Shown: positions 1-6,472 of the stretch, piece after piece
How the letters are laid out: each line of letters starts with the position of its first letter
Numbering within the stretch: position 1 is the first letter of the stretch
Source: an uncultured Eubacterium sp.
Lineage (GTDB): Bacteria > Bacillota > Clostridia > Lachnospirales > Lachnospiraceae
Length of the DNA stretch: 22,834 nucleotides
Assembly: GCA_910586045.1 (NCBI GenBank)
Contig: CAJUIH010000054.1
Span: forward strand, 1 to 22,834
Reading direction: 5' to 3'
Made by a program: the position numbers and the translations under genes
Notes under the pieces: generated by a model
What the model saw: the letters and a program-made list of their open reading frames with translations, nothing else
The model's database searches: none
Told to the model about the DNA's origin: nothing

Positions 1-51
1 GGCGGGCCAGAAACAAATGATATTGTGCTGAAATTTTACGCCGTTTATATA
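1..51 (+). repeat. left copy of 51-bp window-terminal inverted repeat
   Basis: The first 51 bases are an exact reverse complement of the last 51 (22784-22834). The match begins GGCGGGCCAG and stops at base 51; base 52 already differs (T here, G in the mate). A perfect match that ends sharply at both window ends is what a shared assembly-graph node would give, but a real dispersed or invertible repeat would look the same. No recombinase or transposase gene lies nearby. Confidence 0.95.
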
Positions 52-167
52 TATGGTAATTCTTAATTACAGATACAGTATTTCAAGTTTACCTTGGCAC
101 ATACTACAGCAGCAGAAGAAAGATGTATCTGACATTAAAAGATACAAAATAAAATTTGATTTTGGGG

Positions 168-196
168 TTGACATTTAAACATCCATGTGGTAAGAT
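168..196 (+). promoter_or_regulatory. consensus sigma-A promoter upstream of the tRNA-Arg leader
   Basis: TTGACA (168-173) is followed by a 17-base spacer and TAAGAT (191-196), a near-perfect housekeeping promoter. The expected start is around 202-204, exactly where an 8-bp hairpin begins. The first gene downstream is tRNA-Arg at 402, so the transcript would carry a leader of about 200 nt. Confidence 0.7.
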
Positions 197-201
197 ATTA
201 A

Positions 202-389
202 TTGTTCATGAGTGAATCCTATGAACAAGGTTAAGTAAAATCCTGTAAATATTTTTAATGCGTATAGTATTTACAGTGATTCATATGTTTGTTGTAGAAC
301 AGGCAGTCGGGCAGGATTTTAAGTCCTGTTGTAACAATACAGTACTGGTTTGATTTCAGTCATGAGCATTGGCAAAGTAAATATGCCAA
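202..389 (+). other. structured leader or possible small RNA upstream of tRNA-Arg
   Basis: No open frame is supported here, but hairpins follow one another: TTGTTCAT/ATGAACAA (202-209 with 221-228), CTGTAAATA/TATTTACAG (243-251 with 268-276), CAGGA/TCCTG (312-316 with 324-328) and TTGGCA/TGCCAA (369-374 with 384-389). AACAGG (298-303) can instead pair with CCTGTT (325-330), which would exclude the CAGGA hairpin. I recognise no known riboswitch or RNA family. It may be only a 5' leader that is cut off the pre-tRNA, or an independent RNA. Confidence 0.3.
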
Positions 390-401
390 GTATTATAATA
401 T

Positions 402-475
402 GTGTGTGTAGCTCAGCTGGATAGAGCACTTGGCTACGGACCAAGGTGTCGGGGGTTCGAATCCTCTCACGCACG
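402..475 (+). tRNA. tRNA-Arg(ACG)
   Basis: A full cloverleaf can be drawn. The acceptor stem GTGTGTG pairs with CACGCAC (402-408 with 468-474), with one G-T pair. The D arm is 411-427 (GCTC/GAGC) and the anticodon stem is CTTGG/CCAAG (429-433 with 441-445). The loop CTACGGA has anticodon ACG at 436-438, and the T loop TTCGAAT lies at 456-462. G475 is the discriminator base and CCA is not encoded. It would read CGU, CGC and CGA codons after wobble deamination of A34. A strong hairpin terminator follows directly. Confidence 0.95.
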
Positions 476-480
476 TCACG

Positions 481-519
481 AAATCCCTTGAAAACATAAG
501 GTTTTCAAGGGATTTATTT
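481..519 (+). terminator. intrinsic terminator of the tRNA-Arg transcript
   Basis: A perfect 15-bp stem (481-495 with 501-515) with a 5-nt loop is followed by ATTTT. It begins five bases after the discriminator base of the tRNA. Confidence 0.9.
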
Positions 520-530
520 TGTGTTATAAT
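502..530 (+). promoter_or_regulatory. candidate extended -10 promoter for the hyi-like gene
   Basis: TATAAT (525-530) is preceded by TG at 522-523 with one intervening base, the extended -10 form. TTTTCA (502-507) sits 17 bases upstream as a weak -35. The -35 lies inside the 3' arm of the tRNA terminator, so the terminator and the next promoter overlap. Confidence 0.5.
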
Positions 531-620
531 AGCAAAAATAGAAAAAAGAATAGAAGTTTGTAATGAGAAAATCAATAACAGGATGCAATATTAAAAGAAA
601 AGGAGAGGAGAAGAAAGAGA

Positions 621-1410
621 ATGAGTTTAACAAAATGTGCATGTATTGACACACTGTATACAGAGCTGCCGTGGCTTGAACGGTTTCAGGCAGCGAAAGC
701 GGATGGATTTGGAGCGGTAGAGTTTTGGGATTGGCGTTCCCGGGATTTGGCTGCGACAAAGGAAGCGGCAGCACAAGCGGATATTGTTATTTCGGGATTT
801 AATGGAGACGCGGATTATTCACTGGTGGGATCCACACCATAAACAGGCGTATTTAAATGATCTGAAACGGTCCATCGCCGCCGCAAAACAGGTGGGGGCA
901 AAAAGCGTGACGATCCATTCCAATGCTTTGGGTGATGGGGGAGTGGTAGTGAATCCTTATGATGACTTGTCAGATACGGTGAAACTTTGTTCGATGTATG
1001 ATGTACTGTTGGAGTGTGTAAAGATTGCGGAAGAAGAAGCAGTCAATTTGTATTTGGAGGCATTAAATATTACGACCGATCATGTAGGGAATTTCTTAAA
1101 AAATACACAGATGGCGGCAGAGATCTGCGCATTGATTGCTTCTCCAAGGCTCAAGGTTCTTTATGATGTATATCATATGCAGTTAAATGAGGGAAGCTTA
1201 TGCGACACAATCCGTAAGTACTGCGGCCAGTTTGGACACATCCATGTGGCGGACGCGCCGGGCAGGCATGAACCGGGAACAGGAGAAATCCAATATCAGG
1301 CCGTGATCCGCTGCCTGGAGGAGTGCGGTTATTGTGGATATATCGGTTATGAACTGTTCCCGCTGCATGACACAAAGACGGCTGTTGCGGCAATTATGAA
1401 GCATGCATAA
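621..1410 (+). pseudogene. hyi: hydroxypyruvate isomerase-like TIM-barrel protein, frameshifted
   Basis: Two frames together encode one Hyi-family protein of about 262 residues, the usual length. The first frame (621-842) carries the N-terminus and stops after GDADYSLVGSTP. The second carries HKQAYLNDLK and the rest to 1410. Removing one G from the GGG run at 827-829 gives SLVDPHHKQAYL and restores one reading frame. Family motifs are intact after the break: YLEALN, YDVYHMQLNEG, HIHVADAPGRHEPGTGE and YELFP, with the Glu, Asp and His residues expected of metal-binding sugar isomerases. Family members interconvert hydroxypyruvate and tartronate semialdehyde, but relatives act on other sugars, so the substrate is uncertain. 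A GGAGAGGAG ribosome site lies ahead of the ATG. The break may be a true mutation or a base-call error; the good conservation downstream favours recent loss or error. Confidence 0.85.
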
Positions 1411-1472
1411 TGTGATACAGTCATTTTCTTTTCCGATGCATATACTAAGAGTAAAACAAGACAGGTGATGAA

Positions 1473-2063
1473 ATGGACGATATCGATCGCTTTGGTTCTA
1501 TACAGTCTCCGGGCCGGAATGCGATTTGGGCATTTTCTGCTGTAGTTGAAGAAGTTGCCCGTGATCGGAATACGGTTTTTATAACGATTTCCTACCATGC
1601 ATGCATTGGCTGTACCGGACCGGCAGAGACAGTTCGGCTGGTCGCGGGCAGGGATACGGCGGTTTATGATGAACGGGGCAGGCGGATCCGTGCAGGGGAG
1701 TTGGAGCGCGGAATGACAGTAGACGCCAGTTTTTCTTCCGCAATGACAAGAAGCATACCCCCGCAGGCGCAGGCATTTTTTATACGTATTACAGGGAGGG
1801 CAGACCGGACAGAAACAACCTCCGGCAGGATTGCAGAAGTGAATACCCGAAACAGCTTTTTATTGGTGTTAACCGGGCCGAATCCTGCTTCTGCGATCCG
1901 GTTTCAGATCAAGCCGGAAACGGTTATTTTGGATCTGTTTGGAAGAAGGATACCGCTTGCTTCCCTTAGGCCCGGCCTGCGGGTCAGGGTGGAACACGCT
2001 ACATTTATGACTGCCAGTATTCCGCCGCAGACGACGGCATTTACCGTGCAGGTGATCAGATAA
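1473..2063 (+). CDS. unknown protein with two tandem copies of one domain
   Basis: The protein has 196 residues and I do not recognise its family. An AGGTG ribosome site lies a few bases before the ATG. There is no signal peptide and no membrane helix. The halves are clearly related: residues about 22-108 and 118-196 both run through a V-x-D-x-x-GRRI segment, an L-x-x-G turn, and an F-x6-SIPPQ-x2-AF ending (SIPPQ at 94-98 and 182-186). The alternating hydrophobic pattern suggests small beta-barrel or beta-sandwich domains. The first copy also has HACIGC (residues 42-47), a CxxC pair missing from the second copy, so metal binding or a disulfide is possible there only. It follows the broken isomerase by 62 bp with no terminator between them and may share its transcript. 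The role is unknown. Confidence 0.8.
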   Translation: MDDIDRFGSIQSPGRNAIWAFSAVVEEVARDRNTVFITISYHACIGCTGPAETVRLVAGRDTAVYDERGRRIRAGELERGMTVDASFSSAMTRSIPPQAQAFFIRITGRADRTETTSGRIAEVNTRNSFLLVLTGPNPASAIRFQIKPETVILDLFGRRIPLASLRPGLRVRVEHATFMTASIPPQTTAFTVQVIR

Positions 2064-2082
2064 ATCGTACAAAGAACATTAG

Positions 2083-2118
2083 AAAGCCGTTTCACGAACA
2101 GTGCAGCGGCTTTAATGT
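2083..2118. terminator. terminator between convergent genes
   Basis: AAAGCCG (2083-2089) pairs with CGGCTTT (2107-2113); AATGTTTTT follows on the plus strand. It ends the plus-strand gene at 2063. On the minus strand the stem overlaps the last codons (Lys-Pro) of the TetR-family gene, whose stop is inside the loop at 2092-2094. Confidence 0.6.
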
Positions 2119-2631
2119 TTTTACAATCGTTTCGATCACGCGCAGCAGGACGGCGGCATCTATTTCCTGGTTATTTAGGTAGGCATGGAAAGCACCCTGG
2201 ATACAGTACGAAAGCAGAATCTTTTTTTCGGCGTCGTTTTGATAGGCAGGATATGTCTGGTAAATTGTTTTTTTGATTTCCGCTTCCAGTTTGGATGCAA
2301 GGCAGCCTTGTTCTTTGCCGGAAAATAGAATTTGGATTAGGGAGGAGTGGGACAAAAAAGACAAGCAGAGAGCTTTGGTAAATGCTTCGGGGTTTTCGGC
2401 GGAATAGGGCTGCGCATAGGCGACGTCTTTTAGGACAGAAGCTACGGTTTCGGATTCCAGTGCCGCGGAAAGAGCGTAAATATCTGCATAATGGGCATAA
2501 AACGTAGATTTATTGATGCAGGCAAGGGTGCATAATTCACGGACTGTAATTTTTTCAAGCGGTTTTTGGGAGCGAAGTTCGATAAATGCGTTTTTGATTG
2601 CTTTTTCTGTTTTTTCGATTCTAAGATCCAT
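2092..2631 (-). CDS. TetR/AcrR-family transcriptional regulator
   Basis: The product has 179 residues from the chosen start. The N-terminus is a TetR-type DNA-binding domain: EKTEKAIKNAFIEL, then KITVRELCTLACINKSTFYAHY, in which the recognition helix ends in the family's typical STFYxHY. The rest is a helical, variable ligand-binding and dimerisation region. I start at the Met encoded at 2631 because GGAG lies about 8 bases upstream of it; an in-frame ATG at 2703 adds 24 residues without a ribosome site and breaks the usual family N-terminus. It diverges from glgB and could control it, itself, or both, but the ligand cannot be read from sequence. Confidence 0.88.
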   Translation of the reverse strand: MDLRIEKTEKAIKNAFIELRSQKPLEKITVRELCTLACINKSTFYAHYADIYALSAALESETVASVLKDVAYAQPYSAENPEAFTKALCLSFLSHSSLIQILFSGKEQGCLASKLEAEIKKTIYQTYPAYQNDAEKKILLSYCIQGAFHAYLNNQEIDAAVLLRVIETIVKTLKPLHCS

Positions 2632-2746
2632 TCTGATTTCTCCGTAAGTTGTTTGACTGCTTCTTAAATAGACAGTTTTCGCAAAAAGTTGTTTATCCGT
2701 CAAATAGCGCCGAATTGTCGGTGGACATGGCAGGCGTTTATTCGTA

Positions 2747-2787
2747 TGATAATTGTATCAAAATAAACAACCCATGTCTATTATAAT
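2747..2787 (+). promoter_or_regulatory. possible operator and -10 box upstream of glgB
   Basis: A TATAAT box lies at 2782-2787 with no good -35 (CAAAAT at 2759-2764). Just upstream TGATA (2747-2751) and TATCA (2756-2760) form an inverted repeat with a 4-base centre. It could be the binding site of the divergent TetR-type regulator; this is inference from position and symmetry only. Confidence 0.35.
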
Positions 2788-2832
2788 GTAAAAGAAATAA
2801 GGAACTGCGCAGATTGCGGTCAGGAGGTTTTT

Positions 2833-4680
2833 ATGGATTTTTATGGTTTTTATACAGGTAAGGTATTCGATGCATATGAGTTTTTGGGCGCGCACTTGGA
2901 AAAAAACGGTACGGTTTTTCGTACATTTGCCCCAGGCGCGTCGAAAATCGCATTGATTGGAGAGTTTAACGGCTGGCAGGAATGTATGATGCACAAAACG
3001 CATGACGGGAATTTTTGGGAATGTTTTGTAGAAAATGCCGGGGAGGGCATGATGTATAAATACCGCATTTATGACCGCTTCGGGAATGCGGTTGATCATT
3101 GTGACCCGTATGGGTTTGGTATGGAGCTTCGGCCAAACTGCGCGTCTTTGATTCGGGATCTGAATGCTTATTCGTTTCAGGATGCAAAGTGGATGGAATC
3201 CCGTAGTGACTGTAAATCCAGTCCGCTTAATATTTACGAAGTACATATGGGATCTTTCCGCAAACCGTCCAGCAAAGCGGACGATTGGTATACGTACGAG
3301 GAGCTGGCGGATATCCTGATTCCCTATGTGAACGAGAATGGGTATCATTATTTGGAAGTAATGCCGCTGAATGAATATCCATGTGATGAGTCATGGGGGT
3401 ATCAGGGGACGGGGTTTTTCAGCCCGACATCCAGATATGGGACCGCGGACCAACTGAAAAAGTTTGTGGATATCTGTCACCAGAATCGGATCGGGGTAAT
3501 TATGGATTTTATACCCGTACATTTTGCGGTAGACGCCTATGCGCTGGCACAATATGACGGGACAGCGCTGTATGAATATCCGCATGATGCCGTTGGCGTC
3601 AGTGAGTGGGGAAGCTGTAATTTTATGCATTCGCGCGGCGAAGTGCGCAGTTTTCTGCAGTCGGCGGCAAATTACTGGCTTCATGAATTTCATATGGACG
3701 GCCTGCGGATGGACGCGATCAGCCGGGCGATTTATTGGCAGGGCGATCCGGGCAGAGGTGTGAACAGAAACGCGGTGGATTTTCTAAGATACATGAACCA
3801 GGGGTTAAAACAAATGAATCCAAGCGTAATCCTTACGGCGGAAGATTCTACTGCTTATCCAGGCGTGACAAAACCGGTTTCGCAGGGAGGGCTTGGATTT
3901 GATTATAAATGGGATATGGGATGGATGAACGATACGCTGGACTATTTTAAAACAGCGCCGGAGTACCGGATGGATCATTATCATAAACTGACATTTTCCA
4001 TGATGTATTATTATGATGAACATTTTTTGCTGCCGCTGTCGCATGATGAGGTCGTGCACGGAAAAGCAACGATTGTACAGAAAATGAACGGCGCATATGA
4101 GGAGAAATTTCCGCAGGCGCGCGCTTTTTATATGTATATGTATGCGCATCCGGGGAAGAAACTCAATTTTATGGGAAATGAAATCGGACAATTGCGGGAA
4201 TGGGATGAAAAGAGGGAACAAGACTGGGATCTTTTGAAATATCCGATGCATGACGGGTTTTATCATTTTATCCGGGACTTAAATGCGCTGTATCAAAAAC
4301 ATCCGGCGTTATCGGAAATGGATTACGAGCAGGAGGGATTCCGGTGGCTGGATTGCCATCAGGAGGCGCGCTGTATCTATGCATTTGAACGGATTGGAAA
4401 AAAAGAGCGCATTGTGGCGGTATTTCATTTTTCAAACCGCAGCCAGAACGATTATCATTTGCAGATTCCGGAAGGAAAATCTTTGGAACTGCTTCTTTCC
4501 AGCGATTGGGAGGAATATGGCGGAAGCGAGAAAAGAGCGGAAGTGAAATTAAAGGTGAAAAAACGGGAAGCAGGCAGAGAATCCGCGGCTGGGGACCGGC
4601 CGGGACCGGGTTCCGGCGGCGGGGAGGTTGTGTTATCGTTGCAGCCGTACTGTGCGCAGTATTATTTGGTAACGGTCTGA
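2833..4680 (+). CDS. glgB: 1,4-alpha-glucan branching enzyme
   Basis: This cytoplasmic GH13 enzyme cuts an alpha-1,4 glucan chain and rejoins it through an alpha-1,6 link in glycogen synthesis. The 615-residue product begins directly in the CBM48 domain (about 15-105, FNGW at 45-48), so it lacks the extra N1 module of longer bacterial enzymes. The catalytic barrel spans roughly 130-500. The nucleophile is Asp294 in GLRMD, the acid/base is Glu337 in TAED, and Asp405 in SHDE is the transition-state stabiliser. AGGAGG lies just ahead of the ATG. The C-terminal beta domain is interrupted near residues 567-597 by a charged, Gly/Pro-rich stretch (GPGSGGG) before a final QPYCAQYYLV strand. No other glycogen gene (glgC, glgA, glgP) is nearby, so it stands alone next to a divergent TetR regulator. 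Confidence 0.95.
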   Translation: MDFYGFYTGKVFDAYEFLGAHLEKNGTVFRTFAPGASKIALIGEFNGWQECMMHKTHDGNFWECFVENAGEGMMYKYRIYDRFGNAVDHCDPYGFGMELRPNCASLIRDLNAYSFQDAKWMESRSDCKSSPLNIYEVHMGSFRKPSSKADDWYTYEELADILIPYVNENGYHYLEVMPLNEYPCDESWGYQGTGFFSPTSRYGTADQLKKFVDICHQNRIGVIMDFIPVHFAVDAYALAQYDGTALYEYPHDAVGVSEWGSCNFMHSRGEVRSFLQSAANYWLHEFHMDGLRMDAISRAIYWQGDPGRGVNRNAVDFLRYMNQGLKQMNPSVILTAEDSTAYPGVTKPVSQGGLGFDYKWDMGWMNDTLDYFKTAPEYRMDHYHKLTFSMMYYYDEHFLLPLSHDEVVHGKATIVQKMNGAYEEKFPQARAFYMYMYAHPGKKLNFMGNEIGQLREWDEKREQDWDLLKYPMHDGFYHFIRDLNALYQKHPALSEMDYEQEGFRWLDCHQEARCIYAFERIGKKERIVAVFHFSNRSQNDYHLQIPEGKSLELLLSSDWEEYGGSEKRAEVKLKVKKREAGRESAAGDRPGPGSGGGEVVLSLQPYCAQYYLVTV

Positions 4681-4736
4681 CGCGGCAAAGGATTTTTGCG
4701 GCGCAATTATAAATAGAATCCCGGTGTGGTGACCGG

Positions 4737-4790
4737 CTGGTATTTATGGCAATCGTACTGCTTATTTTGCCATAAATACCAGTTCCTTAC
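4737..4790 (+). terminator. hairpin after glgB
   Basis: A 16-base arm (4737-4752) pairs with 4767-4782 around a 14-nt loop. It lies between the convergent ends of glgB and the PPOX-type gene. The following bases TTCCTTACCTT are only moderately T-rich, and the minus-strand side is not T-rich, so termination is probably stronger for glgB. Confidence 0.6.
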
Positions 4791-5266
4791 CTTAGGGACG
4801 CTTTTCCTGTGATATGTTCAGCCGTCAGTTCCAGCATATACATCTGCGCGGCATATGCTGCAAGGTATTGCCGGCGGTTCGCTTTCGTATCGTTTGGCGC
4901 ATATTTTAAGGCCAGTTTTTCAATTGCATCCGTGATATCCGCTTCTTCGTCCATAATGCGTATCGTACCGAAAACAATGACGCTTTTAAAATGGGTAGTA
5001 TACTTTTCGGGAATGACATCGTCGCAGTCTATAACGCAGAAAGAAACCTTGCTGTTATTTTGAATCGCATCCAGTTTGTGTCCGGATTTGGCACAGTGGA
5101 AATATAGTTTTTGGTTTGCCTGGTCGTACCGGAAACTAAGCGGGACGGCATAGGGATAGCCGCATTCTCCGGCCGTTGCCAAAACGCCCGAGGTAGCTTT
5201 TTCCAGTATCGATTCGCATTCTGCCATGCATAGGGCCTGTTTTTTTCTTCTCATTTCGCGGAACAT
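4787..5266 (-). CDS. PPOX/NimA-like flavin-binding split-barrel protein
   Basis: The 159-residue protein matches the pyridoxamine 5'-phosphate oxidase-like group often annotated as 5-nitroimidazole reductase-like. The signs are an MRRKKQ start region, then GVLATAGECGYPYAVPLSF (about residues 27-45), a YFHCAKSGHKLDAI segment typical of the flavin-contact region, and VIVFGTI. Such proteins bind FMN (or F420/heme in some branches) in a dimeric split barrel and reduce varied substrates; it need not be a PdxH enzyme, and nitroimidazole resistance cannot be assumed. A GAGGTG ribosome site lies close to the ATG. It is second in a minus-strand pair, 37 bp after the NUDIX gene. Confidence 0.85.
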   Translation of the reverse strand: MFREMRRKKQALCMAECESILEKATSGVLATAGECGYPYAVPLSFRYDQANQKLYFHCAKSGHKLDAIQNNSKVSFCVIDCDDVIPEKYTTHFKSVIVFGTIRIMDEEADITDAIEKLALKYAPNDTKANRRQYLAAYAAQMYMLELTAEHITGKASLR

Positions 5267-5303
5267 AAGTCACCTCGTTTTTTTGTGTGCTGACGGGCTC
5301 TAT

Positions 5304-5912
5304 TTATTGCTCCAAAAAGGAAAATGCATGCTCGGACTGCAGAAACAGCATCATCAGATAAGCGCCGCGCATGGAGACATGTTCTTTTGCAAGGATTTGG
5401 CGGATCATTTCTTTATCCGCCAGAAAAACCTGGATATCTTCGGTATCTTCGTTTAGTGCGCCAGATATGGCGCCGCTCACGGTTCCATAGACGGTTGCAT
5501 CCGTTTCGTCTGTCATGCCGGGGCCAAGATAATAGGGCCTGCGGTATCTGTCACTGCCGCCGGTATATTCTGTAAATTCCAGTCCGGTTTCTTCTTTCAT
5601 TTCTCTTATTGCTGCTAAAGCAGGCGTTTCATCCCCGTCGATCAGCCCGGCCGGCAGTTCATACATGTAATCATCCAGCGGGTAGCGGTATTGGCGCAGC
5701 AGTACCAGCCTTGGTTCGGGTTCGGTTGTTGCCGCATAGATGACAATGCCTTCTGGTTTTGTAGTTTTCGTCCGGATTTTGATATGGTCTGCGTCGTTTC
5801 GGGAAGCAAAATAATAGTGAAAGTGTTTGCCTTTGGTATCGGCGGCATCGATTTCATACAAGTTTAAAAAGGGATTATCGGTTAACTGCCGGACTCCGTG
5901 ATTTTTTTTCAT
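5304..5912 (-). CDS. NUDIX hydrolase, ADP-ribose pyrophosphatase-like
   Basis: The product has 202 residues. Residues 89-111 form a complete Nudix box: G89, E95, REMKEETG at 103-110 and Leu111, which fits the pattern GX5EX7REUXEEXGU exactly. The preceding RQYRYPLDDYMYELPAGL is typical of ADP-ribose pyrophosphatases (NudF type), which hydrolyse ADP-ribose to AMP and ribose 5-phosphate with Mg2+. The exact substrate is not provable from sequence. The ribosome site GGAGG lies 14 bases from the ATG, which is long, but no better start codon lies between them. It is the first gene of a minus-strand pair with the PPOX-type gene. Confidence 0.9.
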   Translation of the reverse strand: MKKNHGVRQLTDNPFLNLYEIDAADTKGKHFHYYFASRNDADHIKIRTKTTKPEGIVIYAATTEPEPRLVLLRQYRYPLDDYMYELPAGLIDGDETPALAAIREMKEETGLEFTEYTGGSDRYRRPYYLGPGMTDETDATVYGTVSGAISGALNEDTEDIQVFLADKEMIRQILAKEHVSMRGAYLMMLFLQSEHAFSFLEQ

Positions 5913-6112
5913 AATAGGGTATGGTTCCTCCTTTTTCTAATGATCTGCGGTTCTTGTGTGTTTTTCTGTTTCTTTGCAATAGTGCCGCTGTTTTTACAAT
6001 AACATTGCGTCCTATTAACTGTCTTTCCACAGTTTACCATAAAGCGGTGCTTTTTGCCAGCATGTGTTGCAAAAGTACGCATAGTGCAAATACTACAGAA
6101 GAAAATGGAATT

Positions 6113-6120
6113 ACAAACTG
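6113..6120. repeat. 8-bp target-site duplication (mate at 6343-6350)
   Basis: ACAAACTG abuts the left end of the palindromic element at 6121 and occurs again directly after its right end, at 6343-6350. An exact 8-bp direct repeat on both edges is the mark of transposase-mediated insertion. Confidence 0.85.
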
Positions 6121-6342
6121 GTAACAATTCAGATAGGGTGTTACATTTTGCCCGCCGGACGCTGGAAGAGACGGTTTGCCCGACTTGCTGGCGTTCCTCC
6201 AGATAGGTAACCGGGCAGGCCGTCACGTAAATGCAGAATGCTTAGGGATTCTTACCATTCTGGAGCCGGAGCGCAAGCCAGACCTGCGTCCCTCATCCGG
6301 CGTCCTCCCAGCCAAAATGTAACACCCTATCTGGACGGTTAC
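6121..6342. mobile_element. 222-bp palindromic non-autonomous element (MITE), copy A
   Basis: The ends are inverted repeats starting GTAAC: 6121-6150 and the reverse complement of 6313-6342 agree at 27 of 30 bases. Similarity between the arms continues inward through a GGACGC..GGA..GAG segment to CTCCAGA/TCTGGAG around the centre. It encodes no protein. Flanking ACAAACTG copies give an 8-bp target duplication. GTAA-type ends with 8-bp duplications are known for the IS66 family, so an IS66-like transposase acting in trans is a reasonable guess, not shown here. It lies between the NUDIX gene and the aldo/keto reductase promoter. A larger relative is at 10250-10562. Confidence 0.85.
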
Positions 6343-6383
6343 ACAAACTGTTGTCAGAAAAGTAAAATTCCTGCGAATAGTGC

Positions 6384-6413
6384 TTTACATTCCCTATCGA
6401 ATAAAGCTATAAT
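6384..6413 (+). promoter_or_regulatory. sigma-A promoter of the aldo/keto reductase gene
   Basis: TTTACA (6384-6389), an 18-base spacer and TATAAT (6408-6413). The -35 box is 41 bases beyond the right end of the palindromic element. Confidence 0.7.
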
Positions 6414-6472
6414 GAGTAGAACTGGCATACAGGTAGAAAGTAGTTTTTAATTTCATAGCAGGAGGGATGATG

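Noticed and set aside
298..368. tRNA-like arms upstream of tRNA-Arg: a 7-nt loop hairpin at 312-328 and a T-arm-like hairpin at 344-360 with loop TTTGATT
   Set aside because: No acceptor stem or D arm can be paired, and the loop would read an ochre codon. At best a decayed tRNA; more likely chance within a folded leader.
202..401. 6S RNA as explanation for the leader
   Set aside because: The 5' end closes on itself in an 8-bp hairpin (202-228) rather than pairing with the 3' end, and no long rod-like fold is seen.
821..842. Programmed ribosomal frameshift in the hyi-like gene
   Set aside because: No slippery heptamer is present at the break, and this family is not known to use frameshifting.
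3805..4266. Open frames antisense to glgB and similar ones antisense to the NSS, pyrC and pyrD genes
   Set aside because: They mirror codon bias of the real genes and encode protein of unnatural composition.
6121..6342. CRISPR or REP-type array
   Set aside because: There are no regularly spaced direct repeats; the structure is one long inverted repeat with a target duplication.
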